A DNA stretch of 64,000 nt from Corynebacterium pseudotuberculosis (GCF_002155265.1 NZ_CP021251.1:1116001-1180000), one strand, 5' to 3'. Positions 1 to 10,660 are shown, numbered from the stretch's first letter. Notes: generated by a model from the sequence alone, not told the origin. Program-made: numbers and translations.

Positions 1-1552
1 AGATGAACAGCTGCACAAGGCCTTGTCGCGGAAAGTGTGGCTTCCCTCTGGCGGAACCTTAGTGATCGACCGTACAGAAGCTATGACAGTCATTGACGTG
101 AACACCGGGAAGTTCACGGGTTCTGGCGGCAATCTTGAAGAAACGGTAACTCGTAATAACCTTGAGGCTGCAGAAGAAATCGTTAGACAGATGCGGTTGC
201 GCGATCTTGGCGGCATGATCGTGGTGGACTTCATTGACATGGCCCTTTCAGAAAACCAGGATCTAGTGTTGCGTCGACTCACCGAGGCACTAGGCCGTGA
301 CCGGACGCGTCACCAGATTTCTGAGGTGACGTCGTTAGGCCTGGTGCAAATGACTCGAAAGCGTCTTGGCACGGGCTTGCTAGAGACTTTTGCCACCGAA
401 TGCGAGCATTGCGAGGGCCGTGGAGTCATCATTCACGATGACCCCGTGGAACAAAGCGTTTCGGATGCCGCTATTGAGAAGTCCTCGCGCGCACGTTCCG
501 GAAAGGCTAAGGCAGCTCGAAAACATGGGGTTGCTCATCAAGATCCGGCGCAGCATCCTGCTGCTATAGCAATGCAGCATCATGAGGAGGCTGGCTCTGC
601 CGCTGGTTCCAATACCTCTGACGCCAGCACTGCTGACACCAGCCTTGCTGCTGATACTCGAACCAGCATTGATGATCTTGCCGCAGCTGTGGTGATCGAT
701 GACGTAGAGCTTGAGAAGGTCGTGGACTCCGTGGCGAGTGACGTTGCGGAACCTGGTTTGCTGGAGCCATCCAAGGAGAAGAAGGGGCGCAGAAGGCGTC
801 GCGGCTTGCGCAATTCTAAGCGAAAGGACAGGGGAGCAGCGGACGATGTTATGGACATCGTCGACGCGGCTTTGGACCGAGCTTTTACAGAAGATCCAGA
901 CGAGCCCTCAGGTGCCGATCATCTGCCGCTATCGGGTAATAAGCTCAGCCGCAGCACTACTTCTGTGACCTACGAGGAAGCGCTGGCAGCGTTTGAGAAT
1001 TCTCCGCGTAGAAAACGTGCGGTGCGTGGAAACTCCGTATCGGATCATGCGCCAAAACCGGAGGATTTTAAGCGTATCGACGTCACCGAGGGCGCCGAAG
1101 AAGACACGTTTGCAAGCGAAGCTTCTGAGGAGACCTATTCAGGTAGCCGCCGCTCACGCCGCGTGGCCAGGAAACAGGGAGAAACGCGGAAGGCCGTGGA
1201 GAACCCAACGCAATCAGAGGCTGCGGACGATACCGACTCGACGGGTAATGTGAAGATAGATTCTCTACGCGGGAGGCGCCGGCGTGCCGTGCGCAGGAGG
1301 TTCCAAGAAACAAATCTTGCTCCATCAGTCGTTGAGACTGCGGAAGAAGAATCGACGGCGAAGGGTCGACGCCGTCGGCGTGCCGTGCGTAAAACCGTGG
1401 TGAAAGCGCCCCGTAAGGCTGTTATCGGTGAGGAATCTTCCGGTGTGTACGTGAAAGATGAGACGGTGCCGGAAACGCGCGAGGCATCATCTGCGGGCCG
1501 AGGGCGGCGACGCGTGGCGCGTCGGGTGCGCACGGCGACAAAGAGAAACTAA
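1..1552 (+). CDS. rne: Ribonuclease E/G, 3' part (5' end outside window)
   Basis: Endoribonuclease of the RNase E/G family, which cleaves single-stranded AU-rich RNA in rRNA/tRNA maturation and mRNA decay. The frame is open from base 2, so the N-terminus with the S1 domain lies upstream. Visible are the two Mg-binding Asp motifs of the DNase I-like subdomain (VIDVNTGKF and GGMIVVDFIDM) and the zinc-link CEHCEGRG. After about residue 150 the sequence becomes a low-complexity tail rich in Arg blocks (GRRRRR, several copies) and acidic stretches, typical of the RNA- and protein-binding tails of actinobacterial RNase E. It is followed by rplU, the usual actinobacterial order. Confidence 0.93.
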   Translation, partial: DEQLHKALSRKVWLPSGGTLVIDRTEAMTVIDVNTGKFTGSGGNLEETVTRNNLEAAEEIVRQMRLRDLGGMIVVDFIDMALSENQDLVLRRLTEALGRDRTRHQISEVTSLGLVQMTRKRLGTGLLETFATECEHCEGRGVIIHDDPVEQSVSDAAIEKSSRARSGKAKAARKHGVAHQDPAQHPAAIAMQHHEEAGSAAGSNTSDASTADTSLAADTRTSIDDLAAAVVIDDVELEKVVDSVASDVAEPGLLEPSKEKKGRRRRRGLRNSKRKDRGAADDVMDIVDAALDRAFTEDPDEPSGADHLPLSGNKLSRSTTSVTYEEALAAFENSPRRKRAVRGNSVSDHAPKPEDFKRIDVTEGAEEDTFASEASEETYSGSRRSRRVARKQGETRKAVENPTQSEAADDTDSTGNVKIDSLRGRRRRAVRRRFQETNLAPSVVETAEEESTAKGRRRRRAVRKTVVKAPRKAVIGEESSGVYVKDETVPETREASSAGRGRRRVARRVRTATKRN

Positions 1553-1786
1553 CGTATTTGTTTTTTCCGAGCTGTTAAGGGTAGTCTTTGACAGTCGCTG
1601 TTTTAAGGCGATCTACTATGTGTATGTCCTGTATCGAGAGGTCGATTTATCGCCTCACTCAATGCGGGGCGAGATATTAAACGTGAGTGGATGCCTTAGA
1701 GCAGAAATGTAATCACGTAAGTCCAATTCAGATGCTTCAGTTTTTGAGGCGTCTGAGCCGAGTATCAGATAAGGGGTAGCCCTCGT
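1553..1786 (+). promoter_or_regulatory. rne-rplU intergenic leader with candidate promoter
   Basis: A 234-base gap before the rplU-rpmA ribosomal operon. It contains a TTGACA box at 1588-1593 and TACTAT at 1614-1619, but their 20-base spacing is longer than the usual 17, so the promoter call is weak. The remaining roughly 165 bases would be a long mRNA leader. I see no recognised leader structure. A ribosome binding site (AAGGGG) lies just before the rplU start. Confidence 0.3.
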
Positions 1787-2092
1787 ATGTACGCGATCGT
1801 CAAGACCGGCGGCAAGCAGTACAAGGTTGCCGAAGGTGACTTCGTCAAGGTCGAGAAGATCGAGGGTGAGCCGGGTTCGTCCGTGGCTCTCACCCCCGTC
1901 CTGCTCGTCGATGGCGCTAATGTGACCACAAAGGCAGCTGACCTTGCTAAGGTGAGCGTCAATGCTGAGATCGTCGAGCACACCAAAGGCCCGAAGATCA
2001 AGATCCTGAAGTACAAGAACAAGACCGGCTACAAGAAGCGCCAGGGTCACCGTCAGAAGCTGACCGTGATCAAGGTCACCGGTATCAAGTAA
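1787..2092 (+). CDS. rplU: 50S ribosomal protein L21
   Basis: Large-subunit ribosomal protein L21 of 101 residues, the usual length. It opens [14 protein letters not shown], the signature of the family, and ends with the basic [10 protein letters not shown] region that contacts 23S rRNA. It is the first gene of a two-gene operon with rpmA, 39 bases downstream, as in nearly all bacteria. Confidence 0.98.
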   Translation: MYAIVKTGGKQYKVAEGDFVKVEKIEGEPGSSVALTPVLLVDGANVTTKAADLAKVSVNAEIVEHTKGPKIKILKYKNKTGYKKRQGHRQKLTVIKVTGIK

Positions 2093-2131
2093 GCCTCGCG
2101 GCTCGCATTTTCCTAAAGGAGGGAAAACCAC

Positions 2132-2398
2132 ATGGCACACAAGAAGGGCGCGTCTAGCTCCAGCAACGGTCGTGACTCTGAGGCAAAGCGCCTTGGTGTT
2201 AAGCGATTCGGTGGCCAGCAGGTCAACGCCGGCGAGATCCTCGTTCGTCAGCGTGGCACCAAGTTCCACCCAGGTGAGAACGTCGGTCGCGGTGGCGACG
2301 ACACTCTGTTCGCACTGAAGGCTGGCGCTGTGGAGTTCATCACCAAGCGTAACCGTCGTATGGTCAACATCGTTGAAAACGAGACCGTTGACGCTTAA
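2132..2398 (+). CDS. rpmA: 50S ribosomal protein L27
   Basis: Large-subunit protein L27 of 88 residues, whose N-terminal tail reaches the peptidyl transferase centre. It begins [16 protein letters not shown] and contains the conserved [10 protein letters not shown] segment. There is no Firmicute-type cleavable N-terminal extension. A strong Shine-Dalgarno (AAAGGAGGG, about 2115-2123) precedes the ATG. It is co-transcribed with rplU, and a terminator follows. Confidence 0.98.
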   Translation: MAHKKGASSSSNGRDSEAKRLGVKRFGGQQVNAGEILVRQRGTKFHPGENVGRGGDDTLFALKAGAVEFITKRNRRMVNIVENETVDA

Positions 2399-2473
2399 GT
2401 CTTAATTATTCTGGCGGTGTTCAGATCTTCTCCATGCCGCCAGGAAATGGATAAAGTACACAACTTTATCTTC

Positions 2474-2516
2474 ACCTGACTGCATCTGCTCCATGCACTG
2501 CGGTCAGGTTTTTTCT
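2474..2516 (+). terminator. Rho-independent terminator after rpmA
   Basis: Inverted repeat ACCTGAC (2474-2480) and GTCAGGT (2503-2509) followed by a T-run. A second hairpin, CTGGCGG...CCGCCAG, lies just upstream at about 2411-2441. Together they separate the ribosomal operon from obg. Confidence 0.8.
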
Positions 2517-2620
2517 TTACTCACCCCTGCGATGTTTTAAGCGCTTGCTAGGATCGGTCTGCATAGGCGCTGCTGGGGGCGTATGTAAACTTTGGACCTA
2601 ATTTAGGAAGGTACCCACTC

Positions 2621-4147
2621 ATGGCACGATTCGTAGACCGAGTTGTTCTGCACCTTGAAGCCGGCGATGGCGGTAACGGATGTGCCTCAGTGCACCGCGA
2701 AAAATTTAAGCCGCTCGGTGGCCCAGACGGCGGCAATGGTGGGCACGGAGGAGACATTGTCCTGGAGGTTTCAAACCAGGTGCACACCCTCCTTGACCTC
2801 CATTATCGTCCTAACCTTAAGGCAAAGCGCGGCGCTAACGGTGCCGGCGATCACCGGAACGGTGCGCGTGGAGATGACCTGGTACTAGAAGTACCCGCAG
2901 GTACTGTGGTCCTTGCTCAAAATGGTGAGACCCTTGCAGATCTGACGTCTCCCGGAATGAAGTTTGTTGCGGCAAAGGGCGGTTTTGGCGGACTTGGTAA
3001 CGCTGCTTTGGCCTCGGCGGCTCGTAAGGCGCCAGGTTTTGCCCTGAAGGGTGAGCCAGGCGAGGCCCACGATGTGGTTCTAGAGCTGAAATCCATGGCG
3101 GATGTAGGACTGGTGGGGTTCCCCAGCGCTGGTAAGTCCTCGTTGATTTCTGTGCTTTCCGCTGCAAAGCCAAAAATCGGCGATTATCCTTTTACTACCT
3201 TGCAGCCCAACCTGGGCGTGGTGGAAGTGGGCCACGATACCTTTACCATCGCCGATGTTCCTGGACTTATCCCTGGTGCTTCAGAAGGCAAAGGACTAGG
3301 TCTAGACTTCCTACGCCATATCGAGAGAACTGCGGTTCTTGCTCATGTGGTGGATGCCGCAACCATGGAACCAGGGCGTGATCCGATTTCGGATATTGAA
3401 GCGTTGGAAACTGAGCTCGCGGCGTACCAGTCTGCGCTGGATGAGGACACCGGATTGGGGGATCTACGAGATCGCCCGCGCATCGTGATCCTGAACAAAG
3501 TGGATATACCTGACGCACTGGAGCTGGCGGAATTTCTCAAAGAGGATATTGAAGCGAAATTTGGTTGGCCGGTGTTCATCATCTCTGCTGTAGCCCGTAA
3601 GGGACTCGATCCGCTGCGATATAAGCTGCTGGAGATTGTGCAAGAGGATCGTCGTAAGCGGCCGAAGCAAAAACGCGAAGAGCGCATCGTGGTGCGTCCA
3701 CAAGCCGTGGATTCCCGTAAAAAGAAGAAGGACTTTGAGATTATCGAAGATCCTGATGTGGAAAACGGCTACGTTGTGTTGGGCGAGAAGCCTGAGCGGT
3801 GGATCATCCAGACGGACTTTGAAAACGATGAGGCCGTGGGATATCTCGCAGACCGACTTGCACGCATGGGAGTGGAAGAAGAGCTGTTTAAAAAGGGCGC
3901 GCGTCCTGGCTGTACCGTCAGCATTGGCGAGGTCTCCTTTGAGTGGGAGCCAACCACTGCTGCTGGCGTAGAGGTGACCATGTCCGGGCGTGGGACAGAC
4001 ATGCGCCTGGACAAGAACACCCGTATGTCCGCTTCCGAGCGTAAGCGAGCATCGCAGGTGCGTCGTGGTCTTATCGACGAGTTTGATTTTGGTGAGGGAC
4101 AAGAAGTCACTCGAGAGTCCGCTAACCGTGACCGGTGGCAGGGCTAG
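2621..4147 (+). CDS. obg: GTPase Obg/CgtA
   Basis: Essential ribosome-associated GTPase acting in 50S assembly and stress control. It has 508 residues in three domains: the glycine-rich Obg fold (residues 1-160, GDGGNGC and [13 protein letters not shown]), the G domain (P-loop GFPSAGKSS near 165, DVPGLIPGA near 212, NKVDIP near 288) and the C-terminal OCT domain typical of Gram-positive Obg. The ATG at 2621 has a Shine-Dalgarno (GGAAGG) a few bases upstream. proB follows after 69 bases, as in mycobacteria and other corynebacteria. Confidence 0.97.
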   Translation: MARFVDRVVLHLEAGDGGNGCASVHREKFKPLGGPDGGNGGHGGDIVLEVSNQVHTLLDLHYRPNLKAKRGANGAGDHRNGARGDDLVLEVPAGTVVLAQNGETLADLTSPGMKFVAAKGGFGGLGNAALASAARKAPGFALKGEPGEAHDVVLELKSMADVGLVGFPSAGKSSLISVLSAAKPKIGDYPFTTLQPNLGVVEVGHDTFTIADVPGLIPGASEGKGLGLDFLRHIERTAVLAHVVDAATMEPGRDPISDIEALETELAAYQSALDEDTGLGDLRDRPRIVILNKVDIPDALELAEFLKEDIEAKFGWPVFIISAVARKGLDPLRYKLLEIVQEDRRKRPKQKREERIVVRPQAVDSRKKKKDFEIIEDPDVENGYVVLGEKPERWIIQTDFENDEAVGYLADRLARMGVEEELFKKGARPGCTVSIGEVSFEWEPTTAAGVEVTMSGRGTDMRLDKNTRMSASERKRASQVRRGLIDEFDFGEGQEVTRESANRDRWQG

Positions 4148-4216
4148 CCTTCTAAAAGAGCTAACTCGAAGGGGGAATGGCATGCGCAGTTCTCCACGGG
4201 GCTACACTAAACCCTC

Positions 4217-5470
4217 ATGGAGAATAGCCACGACCCCTTTGGCATCACGGAACTCACCGGAACCGGTTTAGCGAGTTCGCCTTATACTGGCGCCACCAGC
4301 TCCCAAGGCTTCCCAGAATTGCCGGCTGAGATTGTCGACTCGCCGGCGTATGGACACGATTCACCTGTGCGTGAACGTATCCGTGCGGCGCGCCGCATCG
4401 TGGTAAAAATTGGCAGTTCTTCGCTGACAAACGAGAACTTTCAGGTCGACCCGATGCGCATAGACAAGCTTGTCGACGCCCTCCAGGCCCGCATGGAACG
4501 CGGCTCCGAGGTTATCGTCGTATCTTCAGGATCTATAGCAGCGGGCATGGGGCCCTTAGGGCTCACGCAGCGCCCGACCGACTTGGCCACCAAGCAGGCT
4601 GCGGCTTCCGTGGGGCAGGTATACCTTGCCCATGCATGGGGGACCTCTTTTGGACGATATGGTCGTTCCATCGGTCAAGTCCTACTTACAGCCTCAGACG
4701 CCGGACGCCGTGATCGTGCTCGCAACGCGCAACGCACAATCAATAGACTTCTTCAGTTGGGGGCTGTCCCTGTGGTCAATGAGAACGACACCGTGGCAAC
4801 CACCGGTATGCACTTTGGCGATAATGACCGACTTTCTGCTCTCGTTGCTCACCTCACCTGTGCAGACGCATTAGTTCTTCTTTCGGACGTGAATGGCCTT
4901 TATGACCGCAACCCCATAGACCCTGGTGCGCGTTTTATTCATGAAATCCGCGATGGCAATGACCTCAAAGACGTGGCCGCTGGCGATGGGGGACGCGTAG
5001 GAACCGGTGGCATGGCGGCTAAGGTCACGGCTGCGCGTCTTGCCTCTCGTGGGGGAATCCCAGTTTTGCTTACCTCTGCGGACAGCATAGGCGCGGCATT
5101 AGATTCCGCTCGCGTGGGAACGGTCTTTGATCCTAAGGAAGACCGACTTTCTGCCTGGAAATTTTGGGTGCTTTATACCGCTGACGTGGCGGGAATTTTA
5201 CGTATTGACGCGGGCGCAGTGGAGGCCGTCACAGCCGGCGGAAACTCACTGCTGGCAGTGGGGATCACAGATGTTGAAGGTGATTTTCAGGCAGGGGAGA
5301 TCGTAGAAATTCATGGGCCCGGCGGAGAAGTCGTAGGACGGGGAGAGGTCTCTGTTGACTCCGCTACGCTTAACGCGCTTAAAGGGCTTCCCATGTCCAG
5401 CTTCCCCCGTGGGCAACGGCGGGCTGTGGTGCATGCGGATTACCTCTCTAACTATGCGACGCGCGCATAG
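4217..5470 (+). CDS. proB: Glutamate 5-kinase
   Basis: Phosphorylates glutamate to gamma-glutamyl phosphate, the first step of proline synthesis. proA lies 3.2 kb downstream. It has an amino-acid kinase domain (VVKIGSSSL near residue 60, [14 protein letters not shown]) followed by a C-terminal PUA domain (IDAGAVEAV onward). From the ATG at 4217 the protein is 417 residues, about 50 more than usual, and the first 50 residues match no kinase element. An in-frame GTG at 4367 ([16 protein letters not shown]) would give 367 residues, the family norm, and may be the true start. Neither start has a convincing Shine-Dalgarno. Confidence 0.93.
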   Translation: MENSHDPFGITELTGTGLASSPYTGATSSQGFPELPAEIVDSPAYGHDSPVRERIRAARRIVVKIGSSSLTNENFQVDPMRIDKLVDALQARMERGSEVIVVSSGSIAAGMGPLGLTQRPTDLATKQAAASVGQVYLAHAWGTSFGRYGRSIGQVLLTASDAGRRDRARNAQRTINRLLQLGAVPVVNENDTVATTGMHFGDNDRLSALVAHLTCADALVLLSDVNGLYDRNPIDPGARFIHEIRDGNDLKDVAAGDGGRVGTGGMAAKVTAARLASRGGIPVLLTSADSIGAALDSARVGTVFDPKEDRLSAWKFWVLYTADVAGILRIDAGAVEAVTAGGNSLLAVGITDVEGDFQAGEIVEIHGPGGEVVGRGEVSVDSATLNALKGLPMSSFPRGQRRAVVHADYLSNYATRA

Positions 5471-5507
5471 GGACGGTGGGGGCGTGGATAAGCCTAAGCT
5501 CAGAGTC

Positions 5508-7100
5508 CTATAGCCCGGCGAGGACCTGAGCGGTGAGGATCTTGGCGATCATTGCGACTGGATAGATGAGCGAGTAGCCCAGTGCAATGCGGGGATCAAA
5601 ACCAGTGCGTGAGTTGGCAAAGGCCAAGACTGCTGGTTGCGTTTGCACCCCGGCGATATATCCGGCTAGTTTGGTTCCACCCATGCCGAACATCCATCGC
5701 ATCATCACATACATGGAGACCGCGAGGAGTGAGGTCAAGATGAAACCGAGGGCTAGGATGCTTAGCCACTCGCCAGAACTGAAGGCGTGGATGATTTGGC
5801 TGCCTGCTACGGTGCCTGCTTGAGCCAGGAAGATAAGCAGACCAAATTCGGAGAGCACGATGGTTGCTGTATATGGCAATGTTGTGACTATCGACCCGAT
5901 TCGGCCTATCTTTCCTAGGATTAATCCTACGATGAGCGTGCCTGCTGCCGCACCGATATGAAAAGTGGAACCGTCGCCTGTTGGGATCGGGATACCGCCT
6001 AATAGCAGACCAGCTACCATGCCCAAACCTAAAATAACTGGATTAATGTCGCTTAACCCACCCGCGGAATCACCAAAGAACTTAGTAATCTGCGGCATCT
6101 TTTTGGTAGGGGCGACCACACGAACTCTATCGCCCTCCTGGAGGACTAGATCGGCTTGAGCGATCATATCTATGTCCCCACGGCGCACGCGGGAGATCGT
6201 GGCGTGGTAGTCGTTGGCTAGGTTTAATGACGATACTGTGCGTCCGGCAATCTTGGGGTCTGAGATGGTAATGCGACGGAAATCTAGCTGAGAGCGGTCT
6301 TGTGTGAGTGAGCGGGCGGAATCGCGCCCTAGAAGTGTTGCCGCATGATTGATGTCTTTGCGTGGTCCCACAACAGTGATGAGGTCTCCCTTAAGGAGCA
6401 CTCGTTCGGGTGCCGCGTGTTGGACGGGATGGTCGCCGCTTTTTATGCGGGAGAACGTTACTTTGTGATCTACCAAGGCGAGTATGTCTTGGATAGTGGG
6501 CTTATCGGTGCGATCAACCACTATTGTTTGGTTGTCCAAAGGCGAGGGAGCATCCCTATCGGTACGGGAATAGCGCAGGGCAAAAAGCACTGCGATCATC
6601 ATTCCTACTACGCCGTATAGATAGGACACCGAATATCCCACTGTTGCCAGTGCAGGTTCTCCCGAGGCTGCTCCGGCTGCGGCTAGGGAGGGAGTGTTTG
6701 TTAGCGCACCGGCGTATGTGCCGGCTACAACGGCGATATCTAGTTTAAAAAGGTGCACGCCTATGCCGTAAGCAGCAGCAGCGACTGCCGCAAATAAGAC
6801 GGTGGTTCCCAATAACGGTAGAAGAAAGTTTTTCACGCTGTGAAAGAAGCTTGGCCCAGCTGTGATCCCGATGTTGAAGGCAAACAACGCAAGACCAAAG
6901 TGACCGATATCGGTGGGCAACGCCAGCTGGACTCCGTATCGGGTGGCAACAGCGGAGAAGACGATGGCACAAAATAAAACACCTGCTGCGCCAAGACCAA
7001 TAGCACGTAGTTTGATACGACCAAGTGCCATGCCTAACCCGCAGAGTAAGAAGACAAGTACTACTGGATGATCAGCCAAATAATGGAAAAGACTGGACAC
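5508..7100 (-). CDS. AspT/YidE-family membrane transporter with tandem TrkA-C domains
   Basis: Integral membrane protein of 530 residues with the layout of the aspartate:alanine exchanger family: an N-terminal block of about six hydrophobic helices (residues 1-170), a cytoplasmic centre with two TrkA-C (RCK_C) regulatory domains (about 185-340; HKVTFSRIKSGDHP and KIAGRTVSSL regions), and a second membrane block of about six helices. YidE and YbjL have this fold. The substrate cannot be read from the sequence. It converges on proB with a 37-base gap and no obvious hairpin between them. Confidence 0.85.
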   Translation of the reverse strand: MSSLFHYLADHPVVLVFLLCGLGMALGRIKLRAIGLGAAGVLFCAIVFSAVATRYGVQLALPTDIGHFGLALFAFNIGITAGPSFFHSVKNFLLPLLGTTVLFAAVAAAAYGIGVHLFKLDIAVVAGTYAGALTNTPSLAAAGAASGEPALATVGYSVSYLYGVVGMMIAVLFALRYSRTDRDAPSPLDNQTIVVDRTDKPTIQDILALVDHKVTFSRIKSGDHPVQHAAPERVLLKGDLITVVGPRKDINHAATLLGRDSARSLTQDRSQLDFRRITISDPKIAGRTVSSLNLANDYHATISRVRRGDIDMIAQADLVLQEGDRVRVVAPTKKMPQITKFFGDSAGGLSDINPVILGLGMVAGLLLGGIPIPTGDGSTFHIGAAAGTLIVGLILGKIGRIGSIVTTLPYTATIVLSEFGLLIFLAQAGTVAGSQIIHAFSSGEWLSILALGFILTSLLAVSMYVMMRWMFGMGGTKLAGYIAGVQTQPAVLAFANSRTGFDPRIALGYSLIYPVAMIAKILTAQVLAGL

Positions 7101-7209
7101 AGCAGAGTACCCCTTAGTGATTCACGTGTTCTATCACAACTCATGGTACTGGCTATGAAACAAAATTTAAGGGTTTTTAAACAACGTTCAACAGAGTTGT
7201 TGTTTTAGC

Positions 7210-7557
7210 TTACTTCCCGAGTCTTATGATGTGCGTGGATACGGCTGCGCCGATACAAACAAAGACACCCCACATCACAGGTTTACCGATAAGAAAAGCT
7301 GACAACAATAAACCTGTCCACATGAGGGTGAGCGTGCGTGCCTTATGCGAGGAGGTCATCTTTCCTTCGTAGTAGTTGCTGAGATAAGGGCCAAACCATT
7401 TGTGGTTGAGCAGCCAGTGATGAAAACGCTCTGAGCTCCGCGCAAAGAGGAAGGCGGCGGCTAGCAGAAAAGGCGTTGTGGGAAGTATCGGTAGGAAGAC
7501 TCCGAGCATCCCGAGTGCTACGCACAGCATCCCCAAGGTAAGCAGAACAAACTTCAT
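7210..7557 (-). CDS. DUF454 (YbaN-like) membrane protein
   Basis: Small inner-membrane protein of 115 residues belonging to the DUF454/YbaN family, function unknown. I chose the ATG at 7557 (MKFVLLTLGM) because the frame upstream of it has no membrane or family character. The family signature FLPILPTTPFLLAAAFLFARSSERF spans residues 20-45 and is followed by WLLNHKWFGPYL. Two further hydrophobic helices form the C-terminal half. An exact copy of the iterated motif CCCCACGGGG lies 60 bases upstream (7617-7626). Confidence 0.8.
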   Translation of the reverse strand: MKFVLLTLGMLCVALGMLGVFLPILPTTPFLLAAAFLFARSSERFHHWLLNHKWFGPYLSNYYEGKMTSSHKARTLTLMWTGLLLSAFLIGKPVMWGVFVCIGAAVSTHIIRLGK

Positions 7558-7692
7558 AAAGCCTGATTGTAGCGGAGAAAGCAGAAAAAATTTAGGGGAA
7601 GCTAAGTTAAGAAACTCCCCACGGGGAATAACGGCGTATCTTGTCTGGCAAGACACACATCGGCAGATCCTCGACCAGAAAGGCAGCAATCT

Positions 7693-8607
7693 ATGAAGTT
7701 TGTTATGTACCCGGAAACCTGGGAGAAGGCCATCGGCCAGTTGGAAGACGCTGGGCATAGGCGAGTGGAAGATCTGGATGAGGCGGATTTCCTTGTTTTT
7801 AATGGATCAGGTGGGCAATTTCCAAAGATCCCCGCGAACGTAAAGTATGTGCAGGTAGCTTTTGCTGGCGTCGACGCACTTTCAGAGTCAGGTGTGCTTA
7901 CCCCAGAGCTGCGGTGGGCAAACGCAGCTGGTTTATATGCAGACTCAGTGGCTGAGTCCACGCTCGCTATGTTGCTGTCAGTGCTGCACCATATTCCAGC
8001 AGTGGTACGGGCCCAGACGTGGGGTATAAGAGAGCTGCCAGACGAGAAGACCAATTGGCTCTATGACAACAAGACTCTGGTTGTTGTAGGTGCGGGAGGG
8101 ATCGCTCGACGCCTGTTTGAGCTTTTGGCTGGTTTTGGTCTGCACACGATCGCCGTCAATCGCTCGGGACGGACAGTCGAGGAGGCCGACGAGACGGTTA
8201 GCTATAAAGAGTTGGAACGAGCCCTCGGCGTTGCGGATTATGTGGTGCTTCTTGCACCCCTAACCTCAGAGACCCGTGGCATGATTGATACGCGAGCTCT
8301 AGGGCTGATGAAGCCAGAGGCTGTGCTGGTAAACGTGGGACGTGGCGGACTCGTGGTCACAGAGGATCTAGTTCATGCGCTGCAACAAGGCACCATAGCC
8401 GGAGCGGCCCTTGATGTTACAGATCCAGAACCATTGCCTGACGGGCATCCGCTGTGGTCGATGGACAACGTTCTTATCACCCCGCATGTGGCAAATACTA
8501 AGGATCGAATGCGCGCTCTCAGCGGCGAATTATTTGTGGCTAACGCTCGCGCGTTTGAAGCCGGAGAGACAATGCCTACAGAAGTAGATGTGGCAGCAGG
8601 ATATTAG
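7693..8607 (+). CDS. D-isomer-specific 2-hydroxyacid dehydrogenase
   Basis: NAD(P)-dependent oxidoreductase of 304 residues. The N-terminal half is the variable catalytic domain. The Rossmann domain starts at VVVGAGGIARRLFELL (about 135). The family's C-terminal elements are present: NVGRGGLVVTEDL, DVTDPEPLPDGHPLW and the catalytic-His motif ITPHVAN. The ATG at 7693 follows a weak AAAGGCAG. The substrate is not predictable. It sits just before proA but has no evident link to proline synthesis. Confidence 0.85.
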   Translation: MKFVMYPETWEKAIGQLEDAGHRRVEDLDEADFLVFNGSGGQFPKIPANVKYVQVAFAGVDALSESGVLTPELRWANAAGLYADSVAESTLAMLLSVLHHIPAVVRAQTWGIRELPDEKTNWLYDNKTLVVVGAGGIARRLFELLAGFGLHTIAVNRSGRTVEEADETVSYKELERALGVADYVVLLAPLTSETRGMIDTRALGLMKPEAVLVNVGRGGLVVTEDLVHALQQGTIAGAALDVTDPEPLPDGHPLWSMDNVLITPHVANTKDRMRALSGELFVANARAFEAGETMPTEVDVAAGY

Positions 8608-8668
8608 CAGGAAGACGCTTCGGCGCTGCTCATGACGTTTGGCTGTGACGTTGGTACGGTAATGCTTT

Positions 8669-9955
8669 ATGACCAACGCAGATATCCGCAGCATCGAGCG
8701 TAATGACGTCCTATCCAAGGCACGCGCAGCTCATGCTATTTCCCCACGGGTGGCACGTTTAAGTAGCTCACAGAAAAACGCGATTCTTCTTGCCGCAGCT
8801 GAGGCACTCTGCACCCGTGCACCGGTGATTCTTTCGGAGAATGCCCGCGACGTGGAAGAAGGACGCGCTAATGGGATGAGTGAATCACTCATTGACCGCC
8901 TGAGCCTGGATGAGGGGCGTATTGCTGCTATGGCTGATGGGCTACGCCAGGTTGCGTCCCTTGCAGATCCCGTGGGCAATCTCGTGGATGGTCGAGTAAT
9001 GCCTAACGGCATCCAGATGCGCAAAGTACGCGTTCCCCTTGGCGTTATGGGAATGGTGTATGAGGCTCGTCCGAATGTAACGGTAGATGCGTTTGGTCTG
9101 GCATTGAAATCCGGAAACGTGGCGCTATTGCGTGGTTCTAAATCGGCCCGCTACTCCAATTCCGCCCTGGTGAGGGTGCTCCAAGACGTACTAGTTTCTC
9201 ATGATATTCCCGCGGAAGCTGTGCAATTATTGCCGTGCGAGACCCATGAGAGCGTGCAAGATTTGATCACTGCACGCGGGCTTGTCGACGTCGTCATCCC
9301 TCGCGGAGGGGCGGGACTCATCGAAGTGGTGGTCACGGGGGCTACTGTTCCCACAATTGAGACCGGTACAGGGAACTGCCATTTTTATATTGATAGAGAT
9401 GTTTCTGATATAGACCAAGCCATTGAGATGCTGCTCAACGGTAAGACACGACGCTGCTCGGTGTGTAATGCAACAGAGACCGTCTTGATCGATAGCGCGT
9501 TGCCGGTGGAAGCACAGCGGAAAACGATCGACGCTCTGCAGCGGGCTGGGGTAACTGTGCATGGGGACGTCGATAAGCTAGGAAAGCTTGGCGTCGATAA
9601 TATCGTGCAGGCAGAGGAAGCAGATTGGGCCGAGGAATATCTTTCTATGGATATCGCCGCGCGCACTGTTGACGGCATCGAAGGCGCGCTTGAGCATATT
9701 CGTGCCTATTCCACGGGACACACCGAGGCTATAGCCACCGGAAACATCGTGACCGCACAGCGCTTTGCAGACGAGGTAGACGCTGCAGCAGTGATGATTA
9801 ATGCCTCTACGGCTTTTACAGACGGTGAGCAATACGGGATGGGGGCAGAAATTGGAATATCTACGCAAAAGCTCCATGCCCGTGGCCCGATGGCATTACC
9901 TGAACTGACTACCACTAAATGGATCTTGCAAGGTACCGGCCAGACACGTCCTTAA
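8669..9955 (+). CDS. proA: Gamma-glutamyl phosphate reductase
   Basis: NADPH-dependent reduction of gamma-glutamyl phosphate to glutamate semialdehyde, the second step of proline synthesis after ProB. It has 428 residues, the typical length. Aldehyde-dehydrogenase-fold motifs are visible: [23 protein letters not shown], the catalytic-Cys region [13 protein letters not shown] (about 255-270) and the C-terminal [16 protein letters not shown]. An imperfect copy of the iterated motif (CCCCACGGGT, 8742-8751) lies inside the N-terminal coding region. Confidence 0.97.
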   Translation: MTNADIRSIERNDVLSKARAAHAISPRVARLSSSQKNAILLAAAEALCTRAPVILSENARDVEEGRANGMSESLIDRLSLDEGRIAAMADGLRQVASLADPVGNLVDGRVMPNGIQMRKVRVPLGVMGMVYEARPNVTVDAFGLALKSGNVALLRGSKSARYSNSALVRVLQDVLVSHDIPAEAVQLLPCETHESVQDLITARGLVDVVIPRGGAGLIEVVVTGATVPTIETGTGNCHFYIDRDVSDIDQAIEMLLNGKTRRCSVCNATETVLIDSALPVEAQRKTIDALQRAGVTVHGDVDKLGKLGVDNIVQAEEADWAEEYLSMDIAARTVDGIEGALEHIRAYSTGHTEAIATGNIVTAQRFADEVDAAAVMINASTAFTDGEQYGMGAEIGISTQKLHARGPMALPELTTTKWILQGTGQTRP

Positions 9956-9956
9956 T

Positions 9957-9984
9957 CGGAATCTGATCGGAATCTGAACGGAAT
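9957..9984 (+). repeat. 11-base tandem repeat, about 2.5 copies
   Basis: CGGAATCTGAT (9957-9967), CGGAATCTGAA (9968-9978) and CGGAAT (9979-9984) stand head to tail between the proA stop and the nadD ribosome binding site. This is probably slippage-prone spacer DNA, and its copy number may vary between strains. Confidence 0.7.
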
Positions 9985-10003
9985 AGGCAGGAAGGATAAG
10001 GGC

Positions 10004-10660
10004 ATGACGGTCATCGAGCATCCGCGCCGAGTAGGGATCATGGGTGGTACCTTTGATCCGATTCATCACGGGCACCTGGTGGCAGCCAGTGAGGTAGCCG
10101 CAAGGTTTGATCTAGATCTAGTGGTGTTTGTTCCCACGGGAACATCCTGGCAGAAGGCAGAGCGTGATGTATCGCATGCTGAGGATCGCTATCTGATGAC
10201 GGTGATTGCCACCGCCTCTAACCCACGGTTTAGCGTGAGTCGGGTAGACATTGACCGGCCAGGGGCAACCTATACCGTTGATACCCTGAAAGATCTGCAA
10301 GAGCAGTATCCAGATGCGGAACTATTTTTTATTACCGGCGCGGATGCCTTGGGCAATATTCTTACATGGAAAAACTGGGAGCACGTCCTTGAGCTCGCCA
10401 CGTTTGTGGGGGTCACTCGCCCCGGATACATTCTTAAAGAAGACATGCTTCCGTTGAAGTATCAAGAGCGCGTGGAGCTCATCGAGATTCCCGCCATGTC
10501 TATTTCCTCTACAGGGTGTAGACGTCGTGCGCGCGAAGGCTTGCCTGTTTGGTATCTGGTACCGGATGGAGTTGTGCAATACATAGCAAAACGCCGCTTG
10601 TACCATCCCAGTGGCGCTGATGCATACCGTGACCCAACGCTAAAACCGCGAACCAGTTAG
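10004..10660 (+). CDS. nadD: Nicotinate-nucleotide adenylyltransferase
   Basis: Transfers AMP to nicotinate mononucleotide, the penultimate step of NAD synthesis. It has 218 residues. The nucleotidyltransferase motif [12 protein letters not shown] (residues 14-25) and the C-terminal SISST...RR phosphate-binding motif are present; the latter reads [14 protein letters not shown]. The ATG at 10004 is preceded by AGGAAGGA. It is followed by rsfS and gpgP, the order also found in Mycobacterium tuberculosis (Rv2421c-Rv2419c). Confidence 0.95.
   Translation: MTVIEHPRRVGIMGGTFDPIHHGHLVAASEVAARFDLDLVVFVPTGTSWQKAERDVSHAEDRYLMTVIATASNPRFSVSRVDIDRPGATYTVDTLKDLQEQYPDAELFFITGADALGNILTWKNWEHVLELATFVGVTRPGYILKEDMLPLKYQERVELIEIPAMSISSTGCRRRAREGLPVWYLVPDGVVQYIAKRRLYHPSGADAYRDPTLKPRTS

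Noticed and set aside
7617..7626. Iterated motif as a DtxR, McbR or LexA operator
   Set aside because: It does not match those consensus sequences, and most copies are inside coding regions rather than promoters.
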